A stretch of 64,000 nucleotides of DNA from contig SCOI01000006.1 in NCBI GenBank assembly GCA_005503085.1, positions 62,001-126,000 on the forward strand, written 5' to 3'. A model generated the notes under the pieces. It was given only the letters and a program-made list of their open reading frames with translations, was not told the DNA's origin and ran no database searches. Numbering within the stretch: position 1 is the first letter of the stretch; every line of letters begins with the position of its first letter. Origin of the DNA: Burkholderiales bacterium C2. GTDB lineage: Bacteria > Pseudomonadota > Gammaproteobacteria > Burkholderiales > Burkholderiaceae_C. The position numbers and the translations under genes were made by a program. Positions 29,447 through 38,184 of the stretch are shown one piece after another.

Positions 29447-30247
29447 TTATCTCCGGCTCAGCTGGGCCGTCGTGACAGGGGCGCGCTGGCTGGGAAGCTG
29501 GTCGAACACGGCGTCCAGCGTCTTGAGCTCGGGCAGCACATAGACAACGCCGCGCTGGCTGCGGAAGGTCTTGCGCAGCACAGCCTCGTAAAAGCGCTGC
29601 GGCACATTGATGCAGCCGTAGGAAATGCGGTTGTCGGCCGGGCTGGGCGAGGCCAGCCGCTCCAGCCGGCGCTCGCTGGGCTCGAGCGCGCGCACCCGGT
29701 GCATGGACACCGCCGCGTCATAGTCCACCCAGATCACATCCTCGCCCATCGTATTGCGACCCGGTTCGGCGATGAAGCGCCCGGCCGGGGTGGTGCGCTC
29801 CTCGGGCCGCACCTCGGCAATCGGGCGCTTGCCGATGCCGGCCACGCTGTCGTCACCGACCGCCGCGCCGAGCAGCACCGGACTGGCGCCGAGCAGACGG
29901 CCCTGGGCGTCGAACACGAAGACGCGGGCCTCCAGCTTGTCCAGGATGACGAAGGGCATCGTGCCGTGGTCACCCGAGTCGACGGCCCAGTTGGCGACCC
30001 GGCGGGCGGGTTCGGAGGCCGGCTGAGCCCTGAAGTCGGCTTGGCGTGGCGCGCCAGGGGTGGTCTGCGTCGGCTGGGCGAGCGGCGTGCCGACAAAGGC
30101 ATTGCTCTTGCGCAGCCCCGAGCCGTCCGGTGGCAGTATCAAGGCCAGGACGGCGGTGCCCAGCAGCAGGCCCTGTCGCAGGCCACCAAGCAATTCGGCA
30201 CGCGGCGGCAACTCGAGGCGAGGGGGAGGGCGGTAAGGTTTGTACAC
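29447..30247 (-). CDS. L,D-transpeptidase-like membrane-anchored protein with SYGC motif
   Basis: A 266-residue protein with one N-terminal membrane helix (about 21-40, LLLGTAVLALILPP), a Pro/Thr/Gln-rich linker and a YkuD-type domain facing the periplasm. Catalytic C212 lies in NRISYGCINVP and the upstream histidine is H183 (VSMHRV). Tyr replaces the His of the usual S-H-G-C motif. Shared blocks with the downstream gene (TTPAGRF, EPGRN, ERRLERL and VVYVLPELKTL) show tandem duplication. If active, it would cross-link peptidoglycan or anchor proteins to it. The SYGCIN form looks better conserved than the SLGCVV copy. Confidence 0.83.
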   Translation of the reverse strand: MYKPYRPPPRLELPPRAELLGGLRQGLLLGTAVLALILPPDGSGLRKSNAFVGTPLAQPTQTTPGAPRQADFRAQPASEPARRVANWAVDSGDHGTMPFVILDKLEARVFVFDAQGRLLGASPVLLGAAVGDDSVAGIGKRPIAEVRPEERTTPAGRFIAEPGRNTMGEDVIWVDYDAAVSMHRVRALEPSERRLERLASPSPADNRISYGCINVPQRFYEAVLRKTFRSQRGVVYVLPELKTLDAVFDQLPSQRAPVTTAQLSRR

Positions 30248-30283
30248 GGTGCGCAGAGGGGCAGAGCGTGGGTCGCGAAGAAG

Positions 30284-30335
30284 ACAAGGTCCCGAAGCGC
30301 AGCGGAATCGGATCCGGGAGGCTTGGGGACCTTGT
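30284..30335 (-). terminator. Long hairpin downstream of the Pro/Thr/Gln-rich peptide gene
   Basis: ACAAGGTCCC (30284-30293) pairs perfectly with GGGACCTTGT (30326-30335). A 1x1 G mismatch leads into AAGC/GCTT and an inner CGGA/TCCG stem. In the minus-strand RNA it is followed by CTTCTTC. It lies between the peptide gene and the L,D-transpeptidase-like gene. A terminator or RNA-stability element is likely; the gap holds nothing else. Confidence 0.5.
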
Positions 30336-30384
30336 TCAACCGACGCTGCTCAGAGCGGCCGGCCGAAACTCATGAAGACAGCGC

Positions 30385-30699
30385 TCAGTTGCGGTCGGCG
30401 CGCGGGGCGCGCTCGGTCAGCGTCGCGTTGTCATTGCTGTTGCTGTCCGCCGGGCTGCTGCTCATCGGCGCCGGCGTGCTGTTGTCGACCGGCGGGGTTT
30501 GCGTCGACGGTTGCTGGGTGCCCGCCGCCGGCTGCGTCATGCCGGTTCCTTGCGTTGGCTGATCGGCCGGCAGCGTCGACGGGGTCTGGCTGTTGGTGGT
30601 GGACGGGGTCTGTTCGGAGGTCTGCGCAAAGGCCAGGCCGATGGCACCGACCAGGGCCGCTGCAGCAGAAATCGTCGTCAGGGTTTTCGAGACTTTCAT
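30385..30699 (-). CDS. Secreted Pro/Thr/Ser/Gln-rich small protein
   Basis: Start ATG 30699 has AAGGAG 7 bp upstream. The 104-residue product begins with a clear signal peptide (MKVSKTLTTISAAAALVGAI, cleavage after AFA-Q near 26). The rest is low-complexity: Thr, Ser, Pro, Gln and Asn with repeated TPSTT/TPSTL/TQTPP-like segments and no Cys or Trp. I do not recognise a family; it may be an intrinsically disordered envelope or matrix peptide. It is the first gene of the minus-strand group with the L,D-transpeptidase-like proteins, but a hairpin follows it, so it may be expressed alone. Confidence 0.7.
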   Translation of the reverse strand: MKVSKTLTTISAAAALVGAIGLAFAQTSEQTPSTTNSQTPSTLPADQPTQGTGMTQPAAGTQQPSTQTPPVDNSTPAPMSSSPADSNSNDNATLTERAPRADRN

Positions 30700-30865
30700 G
30701 TCATTACTCCTTGATTGAGGTTCTGAGGGCTTCGTCAACAGAAGGCCGTGGGGCCTGACTCAAATCTAGGCTTCCGACCGGGGCAGAAGAATCGGAAGGC
30801 GGCGCTTGTGCCTGTAGGACGGTGGCTGTCAGCAATTGCTACCGCTGTAGGCGGCTGAAACGAAG

Positions 30866-30885
30866 AAGGGGCCGCGAGGCCCCTT
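30866..30885 (-). terminator. Intrinsic terminator after the aminopeptidase gene
   Basis: AAGGGGCC (30866-30873) and GGCCCCTT (30878-30885) enclose GCGA. Read on the minus strand, the hairpin stands 20 bp after the stop codon and is followed by the T-rich CTTCG. The remaining gap up to the peptide gene start (30700-30865) shows no gene. Confidence 0.65.
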
Positions 30886-30905
30886 GCTGGTGGTGTCGGC
30901 GGTCC

Positions 30906-32717
30906 TCAGATCGCCTGGGTGCGCTGCTGCAGCCAGGCCAGCGCCTGCGCACCGAGTAGCGGGCTCAGGCGCTGGCGGACTTCGGCGTGATAGCGGTTGA
31001 GCCAGTCGATCTCGTCGCTGCGCATCAGGCTCAGGTCGATGCAGCGCGTGTCGATCGGGCATAGCGTCAGCGTCTCGAAGCGCAACATCTCGCCGAACTG
31101 GCCCTGCTCGGGCGTGTCGTGAGGGACGTTCAGGATCAGGTTCTCGATGCGCACGCCCCATTGGCCGGGACGGTACACGCCGGGCTCGTTGGAGGTGATC
31201 ATGCCGGGCTCCATCGCCATGTTCGCGTCGGGCACGGCCTTGGAGATGCTTTGCGGGCCTTCATGGACGTTCATGAAGTAGCCGACGCCATGGCCGGTGC
31301 CGTGACCGAAGTCCAGGCCCTGCTCCCACATCGGCACGCGGGCCAGCGCATCCAGCATCGGGCTCAGCGTGCCGCGCGGGAACACCGCGCGGCTGAGGTT
31401 GATCATGCCCTTGAGCACCAGCGTGTAGTCGCGCTTCTGGGCGGCGTTGACCTGGCCGATCGGCCAGACCCGGGTGATGTCGGTCGTGCCGCCCAGGTAC
31501 TGGGCGCCGGAGTCGATCAGCAGCAGGCCGTCCCCCCGGATTTCGGCATGGGATTCGGGCGTGGCACGGTAGTGCGGCATCGCGCCATTGCTGTTGAAGC
31601 CGGCGATGGTCGGGAAGCTCAGGCCCACGAAGCCGGGACGCTTGACCCGCTCGGCCGTCAGCTTCTCGTCGATGGTGATCTCGGTGATGCGCTCGCCGCG
31701 CGCCTGCGCCGCCTCGAACCAGGCGTAGAACTCGCACATCGCGGCGCCGTCCTGTGCCATGGCCTCGCGCACGAAGCCGGCCTCGGCGGCGGTCTTGCGG
31801 CTCTTGGCCAGGGTACTGGGGTTGATGGCCTCGACCACGCGCACCTGGTCCGGGGCCGCCTCGCGCAGGCCCAGCGTCACTCGCTTGGGGTCCAGCAGCA
31901 GCACGGCCTCGGCGGGCAGGGTGGCCAGGGCCTGCGGCGCCTGGGCATAGTCGGCCACGCGCACGCCATCGGCCGCCAGCCGGGCCTGCAGCTCGGCCGG
32001 CAGCTTGCCGGCGCCGACAAACAGCGTGGCGCTGTGGGCATCGAGCAGCAGATGGGCCAGGAAGACCGGGTTGTAGTCGACATCGGCGCCGCGCAGGTTC
32101 AGCAGCCAGGCGACATCGTCGACCGTGGAGATGAAGTGGTGGCTGGCGCCCTTGGCCAGCATCGCGGCGCGCACCTGGGCCAGCTTGTCGGCACGGCTGA
32201 CGGCCGCGTGCGGCGGCAGGTGTTCATAGATGGCCGCAGCGGGCAGGCCGGCGCGGCCCTCCCAGGCGGCCTCGACCACATCGACGTCGGTGCGCAGCTT
32301 GATGCCGGCGCGCAGCATCGCGGCGCGCAGCTGCTGGGCCAGCGCCAGGCCCAGCACCTGGCCGTCCACCGCCAGGGCCTGGCCGGCTTGCAGCTGCTCG
32401 GCAATCCACTCGATGTAATGGGTGGCCGCACCGGTCGGTATCTTGACCAGTTCGACCCCGGTGCCGGCCAGCTCGCGCTCGGCCTGCGACCAGTAGCGGC
32501 TGTCGGCGAACACCGCAGCGCGCTCCAGCGTCACGACCAGGGTGCCCATCGAGCCGCTGAAGCCCGACAGCCATTGCCGGCCCTGCCAGCGTTCGGGCAG
32601 GTACTCGGACAGATGGGGGTCGGCCGAGGGCACGAGGGCGGCATGGGTGCCGCTGGCACGCAGGGCGTCGCGCACGCGCTCGATGCGCAGGGTGATGGGG
32701 GAGCTGCGGGTGTCCAT
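30906..32717 (-). CDS. Xaa-Pro aminopeptidase family (M24B) protein
   Basis: A 603-residue cytosolic aminopeptidase P of the long, three-domain type: two creatinase-like N-terminal domains and a pita-bread catalytic domain. Metal ligands can be read: Asp in LLIDSGAQYLGGTTDIT (two Asp), His in FGHGTGHGVGYF, Glu in ITSNEPGVYR and Glu in GVRIENLIL. It should release N-terminal residues preceding proline, using manganese. Start ATG 32717 (MDTRSSPITLR) is chosen; upstream codons overlap kynA and lack family features. It lies 52 bp after kynA on the same strand and may be co-transcribed, but has no known step in tryptophan breakdown. Confidence 0.93.
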   Translation of the reverse strand: MDTRSSPITLRIERVRDALRASGTHAALVPSADPHLSEYLPERWQGRQWLSGFSGSMGTLVVTLERAAVFADSRYWSQAERELAGTGVELVKIPTGAATHYIEWIAEQLQAGQALAVDGQVLGLALAQQLRAAMLRAGIKLRTDVDVVEAAWEGRAGLPAAAIYEHLPPHAAVSRADKLAQVRAAMLAKGASHHFISTVDDVAWLLNLRGADVDYNPVFLAHLLLDAHSATLFVGAGKLPAELQARLAADGVRVADYAQAPQALATLPAEAVLLLDPKRVTLGLREAAPDQVRVVEAINPSTLAKSRKTAAEAGFVREAMAQDGAAMCEFYAWFEAAQARGERITEITIDEKLTAERVKRPGFVGLSFPTIAGFNSNGAMPHYRATPESHAEIRGDGLLLIDSGAQYLGGTTDITRVWPIGQVNAAQKRDYTLVLKGMINLSRAVFPRGTLSPMLDALARVPMWEQGLDFGHGTGHGVGYFMNVHEGPQSISKAVPDANMAMEPGMITSNEPGVYRPGQWGVRIENLILNVPHDTPEQGQFGEMLRFETLTLCPIDTRCIDLSLMRSDEIDWLNRYHAEVRQRLSPLLGAQALAWLQQRTQAI

Positions 32718-32769
32718 GATGTCTCCGGCATGGCGCCTCGTGAGCGCCGTTGTGGGCTGAGCCGCGATT

Positions 32770-33699
32770 CTAGAGCTCGGTGCGCAGGGTCCAGAGTTCG
32801 GGGAACAGCACCACGTCCAGCATCTTGCGCAGATAGCTGACGCCGCCGGTGCCGCCGGTGCCGCGCTTGAAGCCAATCACCCGCTCCACCGTCGTCACAT
32901 GGCGGAAGCGCCAGAGCCGGAAGGCGTCCTCCAGATCGACCAGCTCCTCGCCCATCTGGTACAGATCCCAATAAGCCTTGGGGTCGCGGTAGACCTGCAG
33001 CCAGGCGGCCTGCACGCCCTCGTCGGCCGCATAAGGCAGGGTCCAGTCGCGCGCGGTGTGGCTGGCGGGCAGGGCGATGCCGCGCCGGGCCATCAGGCGC
33101 AGGACCTCGTCGTACAGCGAGGGCGTCTCGTAGGCCTGCTGCACCGCGGCCAGCAGATCGGGCCGGTGCGCATGGGGCTTGAGCATGGCCGCGTTCTTGT
33201 TGCCCAGCATGAACTCGATCTGGCGGTATTGCGCGCTCTGGAAGCCGCTGCTGTTGGACAGATAGGGCCGGATCGCGCTGTACTCGGGCGGCGTCATCGT
33301 GCCCAAGACATCCCAGGCATGGACCAGCTGCTCCATGATGCGCGAGACCCGGGCCAGCATCTTGAAGGCCTCGGGCAGCTGGTCGGCCGCGACATGGCGC
33401 ACCGCGCCATGCAGCTCGTGCAGCATCAGCTTCATCCACAGCTCCGAGGTCTGGTGCTGGACGATGAAGAGCATCTCGTTGTGGTCGGGCGAGAGCGGGT
33501 GCTGGGCGCTCAGCACCTGGTCCAGGTGCAGATAGTCGCCGTAGCTCATGTCCTTGGAGAAGTCGAGCTGGGCGCCGTGAAAAGAGGCCCCCACGTCGCT
33601 ACGCTCCTGCCCCCCGAGGGGGCAGCCGCTGCCTTGGGGCGGCCCGGCGTCAGCGGCGTCCTTGACGACGTTTTCGGTGTGATGGAGAGGGCAACTCAT
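32770..33699 (-). CDS. kynA: Tryptophan 2,3-dioxygenase
   Basis: Haem enzyme that opens the indole ring of tryptophan to N-formylkynurenine, the first step of the kynurenine route. The 309-residue protein has the family core from [15 protein letters not shown] onward, the substrate-binding [13 protein letters not shown], haem-ligand His in [14 protein letters not shown] and the C-terminal [12 protein letters not shown] loop. ATG 33699 overlaps the kynU stop by ATGA. Oddly, residues about 18-38 ([14 protein letters not shown]...) are encoded by a REP-like palindrome, so a repeat has been absorbed in frame. It is the last gene of kynBUA. Confidence 0.97.
   Translation of the reverse strand: MSCPLHHTENVVKDAADAGPPQGSGCPLGGQERSDVGASFHGAQLDFSKDMSYGDYLHLDQVLSAQHPLSPDHNEMLFIVQHQTSELWMKLMLHELHGAVRHVAADQLPEAFKMLARVSRIMEQLVHAWDVLGTMTPPEYSAIRPYLSNSSGFQSAQYRQIEFMLGNKNAAMLKPHAHRPDLLAAVQQAYETPSLYDEVLRLMARRGIALPASHTARDWTLPYAADEGVQAAWLQVYRDPKAYWDLYQMGEELVDLEDAFRLWRFRHVTTVERVIGFKRGTGGTGGVSYLRKMLDVVLFPELWTLRTEL
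33586..33648. repeat. REP-like palindromic element inside the kynA reading frame
   Basis: TGCCCCC (33608-33614) pairs with GGGGGCA (33618-33624), and GCCGC (33625-33629) with GCGGC (33639-33643). The whole, running from GGCCCCCACGTCGC to CGGCCCGGC, resembles the dispersed GC-rich palindromes found between genes in many Burkholderiales. Here it encodes residues 18-38 of KynA. No second full copy was recognised in this window. Confidence 0.65.
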
Positions 33700-34994
33700 G
33701 TGACCGCCGATTTCTCATTGAAACGTGCTTCTTGCCATTCGCCGCTGGCCAGCACCTGGCGCAGATGTTCGACGGCGTCCCAGACCTCGGCGAAGCCGAT
33801 GTACAGCGGCGTGAAGCCGAAGCGCAGGATGTGCGGCACCTCGGCCAGCCGGGCCGGGTCGCCGGCACGGAAATCGCCGATCACGCCGCGCGCGATCAGG
33901 GCCTGGACCACGGCATAGCCGGCCTGCTCCAGCGGTGCGTGCAGGGCCAGGCAGACCTGGCTGCCGCGCCGCGCGGCCTCGCGCGGCGAGACCACATAGA
34001 CGCCCAGCTCGCCGCAGCGCTGCTCGGCCAGCGCCGCGAAGGCCTCGGTCAGCGCCAGCGACTTCTCGCGCAGCGCCGCCATGCCGCCCAGCGGCTCGGC
34101 CGCCAGCAGCGTGTCGACGCCGCATTCCAGCGCCGAGCTCGCGATCACCGAAGGCGTGCCGCAGACATAGCGGCGCACGCCGGGCGCGGGCTGGTAGCCA
34201 GGGGTGAACTGGAAGGGCGCGGCATGGCCCATCCAGCCGGACAAGGGCTGCCAGAAGCGGTCGGTGTGGCGCGGATGCACCCAGACAAAAGCCGGCGCGC
34301 CGGGGCCGCCGTTCAGGTATTTGTAGCCGCAGCCGATCGCGAAGTCGGCCTTGGCGCCGTTCAGGTCCACCGGCACCGCGCCGGCCGAATGGGCCAGGTC
34401 CCAGATGGTCAGCGCGCCGGCGGCCTGCGCGGCGGCGGTCAACGCTGCCATGTCGTGCCGGTAGCCAGTGCGGTAGTTGACCTCGGTGAGCATCAGCACG
34501 GCGAGATCGGCGTTCAAGGTACTCGGAATCTCGTCCACGCTGTCCACCAGCTTCAGCGTCAGGCCGTGTTGCGCGCACAGGCTCTCGGCGATATAGAGAT
34601 CGGTCGGAAAATTGCTGCGCTCGGAGACGATCAGCTTGCGCTCAGGGGCGTCAGCCTGCGCGATGCGGATCGCGGCGGCCAGCACCTTGTAGAGGTTCAG
34701 CGAGGTCGAGTCCGCAACGATCAGCTCGCCCGGCGCGGCGCCCACCAGGCGGGCGATCTTGTCGCCGACCCGCTCGGGCAGGTGCATCCAGTCGGCCGTG
34801 TTCCAGCTCTTGATCAGGTCCTGCCCCCATTCGCGGGCGATCACGTCCTGCACGCGGGCGGCGGTGGCTTTGGGCAGCACGCCCAGCGAATTGCCGTCCA
34901 GATAGATCACGCCGGCGGGCAGCTCGAACTGGGCCTTCAGGCCGCGCAGCGGATCGCTGGCATCGCGGGCCAGCGCTTCATTTCTTGTCTTCAT
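33696..34994 (-). CDS. kynU: Kynureninase
   Basis: PLP-dependent cleavage of kynurenine to anthranilate and alanine in the cytosol. ATG 34994 ([11 protein letters not shown]) has a GGAG site; the longer frame to 35045 overlaps kynB and is rejected. The 432 residues show [13 protein letters not shown], the cofactor region [12 protein letters not shown] and [13 protein letters not shown], and the PLP lysine in [14 protein letters not shown]. Length is usual. It lies 13 bp after kynB and overlaps kynA. Its product, anthranilate, is the substrate of the CoA ligase encoded in the divergent operon. Confidence 0.97.
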   Translation of the reverse strand: MKTRNEALARDASDPLRGLKAQFELPAGVIYLDGNSLGVLPKATAARVQDVIAREWGQDLIKSWNTADWMHLPERVGDKIARLVGAAPGELIVADSTSLNLYKVLAAAIRIAQADAPERKLIVSERSNFPTDLYIAESLCAQHGLTLKLVDSVDEIPSTLNADLAVLMLTEVNYRTGYRHDMAALTAAAQAAGALTIWDLAHSAGAVPVDLNGAKADFAIGCGYKYLNGGPGAPAFVWVHPRHTDRFWQPLSGWMGHAAPFQFTPGYQPAPGVRRYVCGTPSVIASSALECGVDTLLAAEPLGGMAALREKSLALTEAFAALAEQRCGELGVYVVSPREAARRGSQVCLALHAPLEQAGYAVVQALIARGVIGDFRAGDPARLAEVPHILRFGFTPLYIGFAEVWDAVEHLRQVLASGEWQEARFNEKSAVT

Positions 34995-35007
34995 CGTTTT
35001 CACTCCA

Positions 35008-35634
35008 TCAAAGCGCGCGCAAGACGGCGCGCACGGGGGATGCACAGGCGCCGGCCAGCTTCAGTGGCAGCGCGATCAATTCATAGTCGCCCTCGGCGAC
35101 CTCGTCGAGCACCAGGTTCTCCAGCACGCGCAAGTCCAGGCGCAAGAGCTGCTGGTGGCTGTCCAGGCTCTTGCTGCTGGCCGGGTCGACCGAGGGCGTG
35201 TCCAGGCCGATCAGGCGCACGCCCTGGGCGGCCAGCCATTCGACGGTCTCGGGCGCATAGGCCGTGAAGTCCGGGTTCCAGGCCGTGTCGGCCCTCTCGC
35301 AGCAGCGCACCAGCACGCGCGGCGGCAGGTCCGCCGCCGCGTGTTGCAGATGGGCGATGCGTATCAGCGGTCCGCAACCGATCGCATGGATCACGCGGCA
35401 GGGGCCCAGATAGGCGTCCAGATCGACCTCGGCCGCGCTGGCCACACCGTCGGCATAGTGCAGCGGCGCATCGGCATGCGCGCCGACATGGGGCGACATC
35501 GTGATCGCGCTCAGATTGACCGGACATTGGGGCGACAGCCGCGCGGTCCAGCGCAGCGCATAGGGCTCGTCGCCCGGGAACAGGGGCGAATCGCTCGCCA
35601 CGACGGGGGAGATATCCCAGAGGCGTCGTTTCAT
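35008..35634 (-). CDS. kynB: Kynurenine formamidase
   Basis: Hydrolyses N-formylkynurenine to kynurenine and formate. The 208-residue protein belongs to the bacterial cyclase family with metal motif HVGAHADAPLHY (near 48-59, the HxGxHxDxPxH signature) and PLFPGDEPYALRW at the start. A second pair of ligands is expected in the C-terminal half. It is the promoter-proximal gene of the kynB-kynU-kynA operon, transcribed away from the aminobenzoyl-CoA operon. The start has AAAAGGAG upstream. Confidence 0.96.
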   Translation of the reverse strand: MKRRLWDISPVVASDSPLFPGDEPYALRWTARLSPQCPVNLSAITMSPHVGAHADAPLHYADGVASAAEVDLDAYLGPCRVIHAIGCGPLIRIAHLQHAAADLPPRVLVRCCERADTAWNPDFTAYAPETVEWLAAQGVRLIGLDTPSVDPASSKSLDSHQQLLRLDLRVLENLVLDEVAEGDYELIALPLKLAGACASPVRAVLRAL

Positions 35635-35787
35635 GGAGGACTCCTTTTCAACAGCGGCGGCACCTTAACAAGGCACAGCGGGCCGTGGTGTCGGTTAATT
35701 CCAACAGCATCTGAAAGCGGCGTTCGGTGCATGTTTCACCGCCTGGCATCGCGGGTAAGTCCCGAGTTTGGCACAGGCTGAAAGTAT

Positions 35788-35816
35788 TTGACACTTAAAC
35801 TATCGATGCCTAAAGT
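35788..35816 (+). promoter_or_regulatory. Sigma70-type promoter of the anthranilate operon
   Basis: A perfect TTGACA (35788-35793), a 17-bp spacer and TAAAGT (35811-35816, 4 of 6 matches) stand 24 bp before the start codon of the monooxygenase-reductase gene. GGAG at 35829 provides the ribosome site. The leftward promoter for kynB must lie in the remaining 150 bp of the divergent gap but is not obvious. Confidence 0.75.
35793..35816. promoter_or_regulatory. 24-bp imperfect palindrome over the promoter, candidate MarR operator
   Basis: The pattern ACTT.A...ATCGAT...T.AAGT matches its own reverse complement at 16 of 24 positions. It covers the spacer and -10 element, so a bound dimer would block RNA polymerase. 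The operon encodes a MarR-family protein, the obvious candidate to bind here, with 2-aminobenzoyl-CoA or anthranilate as possible effector. Binding is inferred. Confidence 0.5.
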
Positions 35817-35840
35817 TAGCTCAACTCTGGAGATCCAGGA

Positions 35841-38183
35841 ATGCGCATCACCTGCATAGGCGGCGGTCCCGCCGGTCTGTATTTCGCGCTGCTGATGAAG
35901 CAGCAGGACCCGGCCAACGAGGTCACCGTGCTGGAGCGCAACCGCGCCGGCGACACCTTCGGTTGGGGTGTCGTTTTCTCCGACCAAACCCTGGCGGCGC
36001 TGCGCGAGGCCGACCCCAAGACGGCCGGGCAAATCCTCGACGCCTTCAACCATTGGGACGATATCGCCGTCCACATCAAGGGCCAGACTCAGGTTTCGGG
36101 CGGCCATGGTTTTTGCGGCATCGGCCGCATGAAATTGCTGAACATCCTGCAGGAGCGCTGCACCGAACTGGGGGTGGACATCCGCTACCAGAGCGATGTG
36201 CAGGACGATGCCGACATCGATGCCGACCTGATCATCGCGGCCGACGGCTTGAACAGCCGGCTGCGCACAAAATACGCCGCCACCTACCAGCCCGATATCG
36301 ATCTGCGCCAATGCCGCTTTGTCTGGCTGGGCACGACCAAGCTGTTCGACGCCTTCACCTTCGACTTCCAGCCCACCGAATGGGGCTGGTTCCAGGCCCA
36401 TGCCTACCGCTTCGACGAGACGCACTCGACCTTCATCGTCGAGGCGCCCGAGTCGGTCTGGCAGGCCGCCGGCCTGGAGGCGATGAGCAAGGAGGAGGGC
36501 ATTGCCTTCTGTGAAAAACTGTTCGCCAAGGTGCTGGACGGCCACAAGCTGATCTCCAACGCCTCGCATCTGCGCGGCTCGGCGCAGTGGATACGCTTTC
36601 CCCGCGTGGTCTGCAAGCGCTGGGTGCATCACAACGGCCGCGCGCCGGTGGTCTTGATGGGCGATGCGGCCCACACCGCGCATTTCTCGATCGGCTCCGG
36701 CACCAAGCTGGCGCTGGAGGATGCGATCGGCCTGGCACGGGATATCGGCGCCCATGGCGGCGACCTGACAGCGGCGCTACAGCACTATGAGGCCACCCGC
36801 AGCATCGAGGTGCTGCGCATCCAGAACGCCGCGCGCAACTCGACCGAGTGGTTCGAGAACGTGGCCCGCCACGCCAATCTTGAGCCCGAACAGTTCGCCT
36901 ATTCGCTGCTGACCCGCTCGCAGCGCATCTCGCACGAGAACCTGCGGCTGCGCGATGCCGGCTATGTGGAGCGCTTCGAGCACTGGCTGGGCCAGCGCAG
37001 CGGCATCGCCAAGGCCGTGCCGCCGATGTTCACGCCCTTCACACTGAAAAGCTTGACCCTGAAGAACCGTGTCGTCGTCTCGCCGATGGCGCAGTACTCC
37101 TGCGTCGACGGCCTGCCCGGCGACTATCACCTGACCCATCTGGGCGCCCGCGCGATGGGCGGTGCCGGCCTGGTGTTCGCCGAGATGACCTGCCCCTCGG
37201 CCGATGGGCGCATCACGCCGGGCTGCCCGGGCCTCTACACCGACGCGCAGGGCGCCGCGTGGCAGCGCATCGTCGATTTCGTCCATGCCCACAGCACGGC
37301 CAAGATCGCGATCCAGATCGGCCATGCCGGCGCCAAGGGCTCGACCCGGGTCGCTTGGGAGGGCATCGACCAGCCGCTGGAGAGTGGCAACTGGCCGTTG
37401 ATCTCGGCCTCGCCCCAGCAGTATCTGGACGGGGTCAGCCAGGTCTCTCGGGCGATGACACGGGACGATATGGACCGTGTGCGTGACGACTTTGTCGCGG
37501 CTACGAAGCGCGCGCTGGCGGCCGGCTTTGACTGGCTGGAGCTGCATTGCGCCCACGGCTATCTGCTGTCCAGCTTCATCTCGCCGCTGACCAACCAGCG
37601 CAGCGACGAGTACGGCGGCGCTTTGGAAAATCGCCTGCGCTATCCGCTGGAGGTGTTCGCCGCGATGCGCGCGATCTGGCCACAAGAGAAACCGATGTCG
37701 GTACGGATCTCGGCGCATGACTGGGTCGAGGGCGGCATCACTCCCGAAGACGCGGTGCAGATCGCTGCGGCCTTCAAGGCGGCCGGCGCCGACCTGATCG
37801 ACGTCTCTTCGGGCCAGGTCAGCAAAAAGGAAAAGCCGACCTATGGCCGCATGTGGCAGACGCCGTTCTCCGAGAGCATACGCAACCGCGTCGGCATCGC
37901 GACGATCGCGGTCGGCGCGATCTCCGAGGCGGATCATGTCAACAGCATCATCGCGGCCGGCCGTGCCGATCTGTGCGCGATCGCGCGCCCGCATCTGGCC
38001 AACCCGGCCTGGACGCTGACCGAGGCCGCGCGCATCGGCTACCTGGGCGGGCAGGGCGTGGACTGGCCGCCGCAATACCAGGCCGGCAAGGTGCAGCTGG
38101 AGCGCGAGTTCGAGCGGCAGCGGGCCCAGGTCGGCGCGGGCATGTCCGCGCTGGAGCAGGCCAACAAGGCCTTGGGGGTTTGA
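35841..38183 (+). CDS. 2-aminobenzoyl-CoA (anthraniloyl-CoA) monooxygenase/reductase
   Basis: A 780-residue fusion flavoenzyme. Residues 1 to about 385 are a class A FAD monooxygenase (dinucleotide motif [10 protein letters not shown] at the start, [14 protein letters not shown] later). Residues from about 395 ([20 protein letters not shown]; core [13 protein letters not shown]) to the end are an old-yellow-enzyme FMN reductase with [26 protein letters not shown] and [10 protein letters not shown]. This architecture is that of the Azoarcus evansii enzyme, which hydroxylates and then reduces 2-aminobenzoyl-CoA, dearomatising the ring. The closest alternative, salicylyl-CoA 5-hydroxylase, shares this fold, but the CoA ligase and kyn context favour anthranilate. 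First gene of its operon. Confidence 0.93.
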   Translation: MRITCIGGGPAGLYFALLMKQQDPANEVTVLERNRAGDTFGWGVVFSDQTLAALREADPKTAGQILDAFNHWDDIAVHIKGQTQVSGGHGFCGIGRMKLLNILQERCTELGVDIRYQSDVQDDADIDADLIIAADGLNSRLRTKYAATYQPDIDLRQCRFVWLGTTKLFDAFTFDFQPTEWGWFQAHAYRFDETHSTFIVEAPESVWQAAGLEAMSKEEGIAFCEKLFAKVLDGHKLISNASHLRGSAQWIRFPRVVCKRWVHHNGRAPVVLMGDAAHTAHFSIGSGTKLALEDAIGLARDIGAHGGDLTAALQHYEATRSIEVLRIQNAARNSTEWFENVARHANLEPEQFAYSLLTRSQRISHENLRLRDAGYVERFEHWLGQRSGIAKAVPPMFTPFTLKSLTLKNRVVVSPMAQYSCVDGLPGDYHLTHLGARAMGGAGLVFAEMTCPSADGRITPGCPGLYTDAQGAAWQRIVDFVHAHSTAKIAIQIGHAGAKGSTRVAWEGIDQPLESGNWPLISASPQQYLDGVSQVSRAMTRDDMDRVRDDFVAATKRALAAGFDWLELHCAHGYLLSSFISPLTNQRSDEYGGALENRLRYPLEVFAAMRAIWPQEKPMSVRISAHDWVEGGITPEDAVQIAAAFKAAGADLIDVSSGQVSKKEKPTYGRMWQTPFSESIRNRVGIATIAVGAISEADHVNSIIAAGRADLCAIARPHLANPAWTLTEAARIGYLGGQGVDWPPQYQAGKVQLEREFERQRAQVGAGMSALEQANKALGV

Positions 38184-38184
38184 T

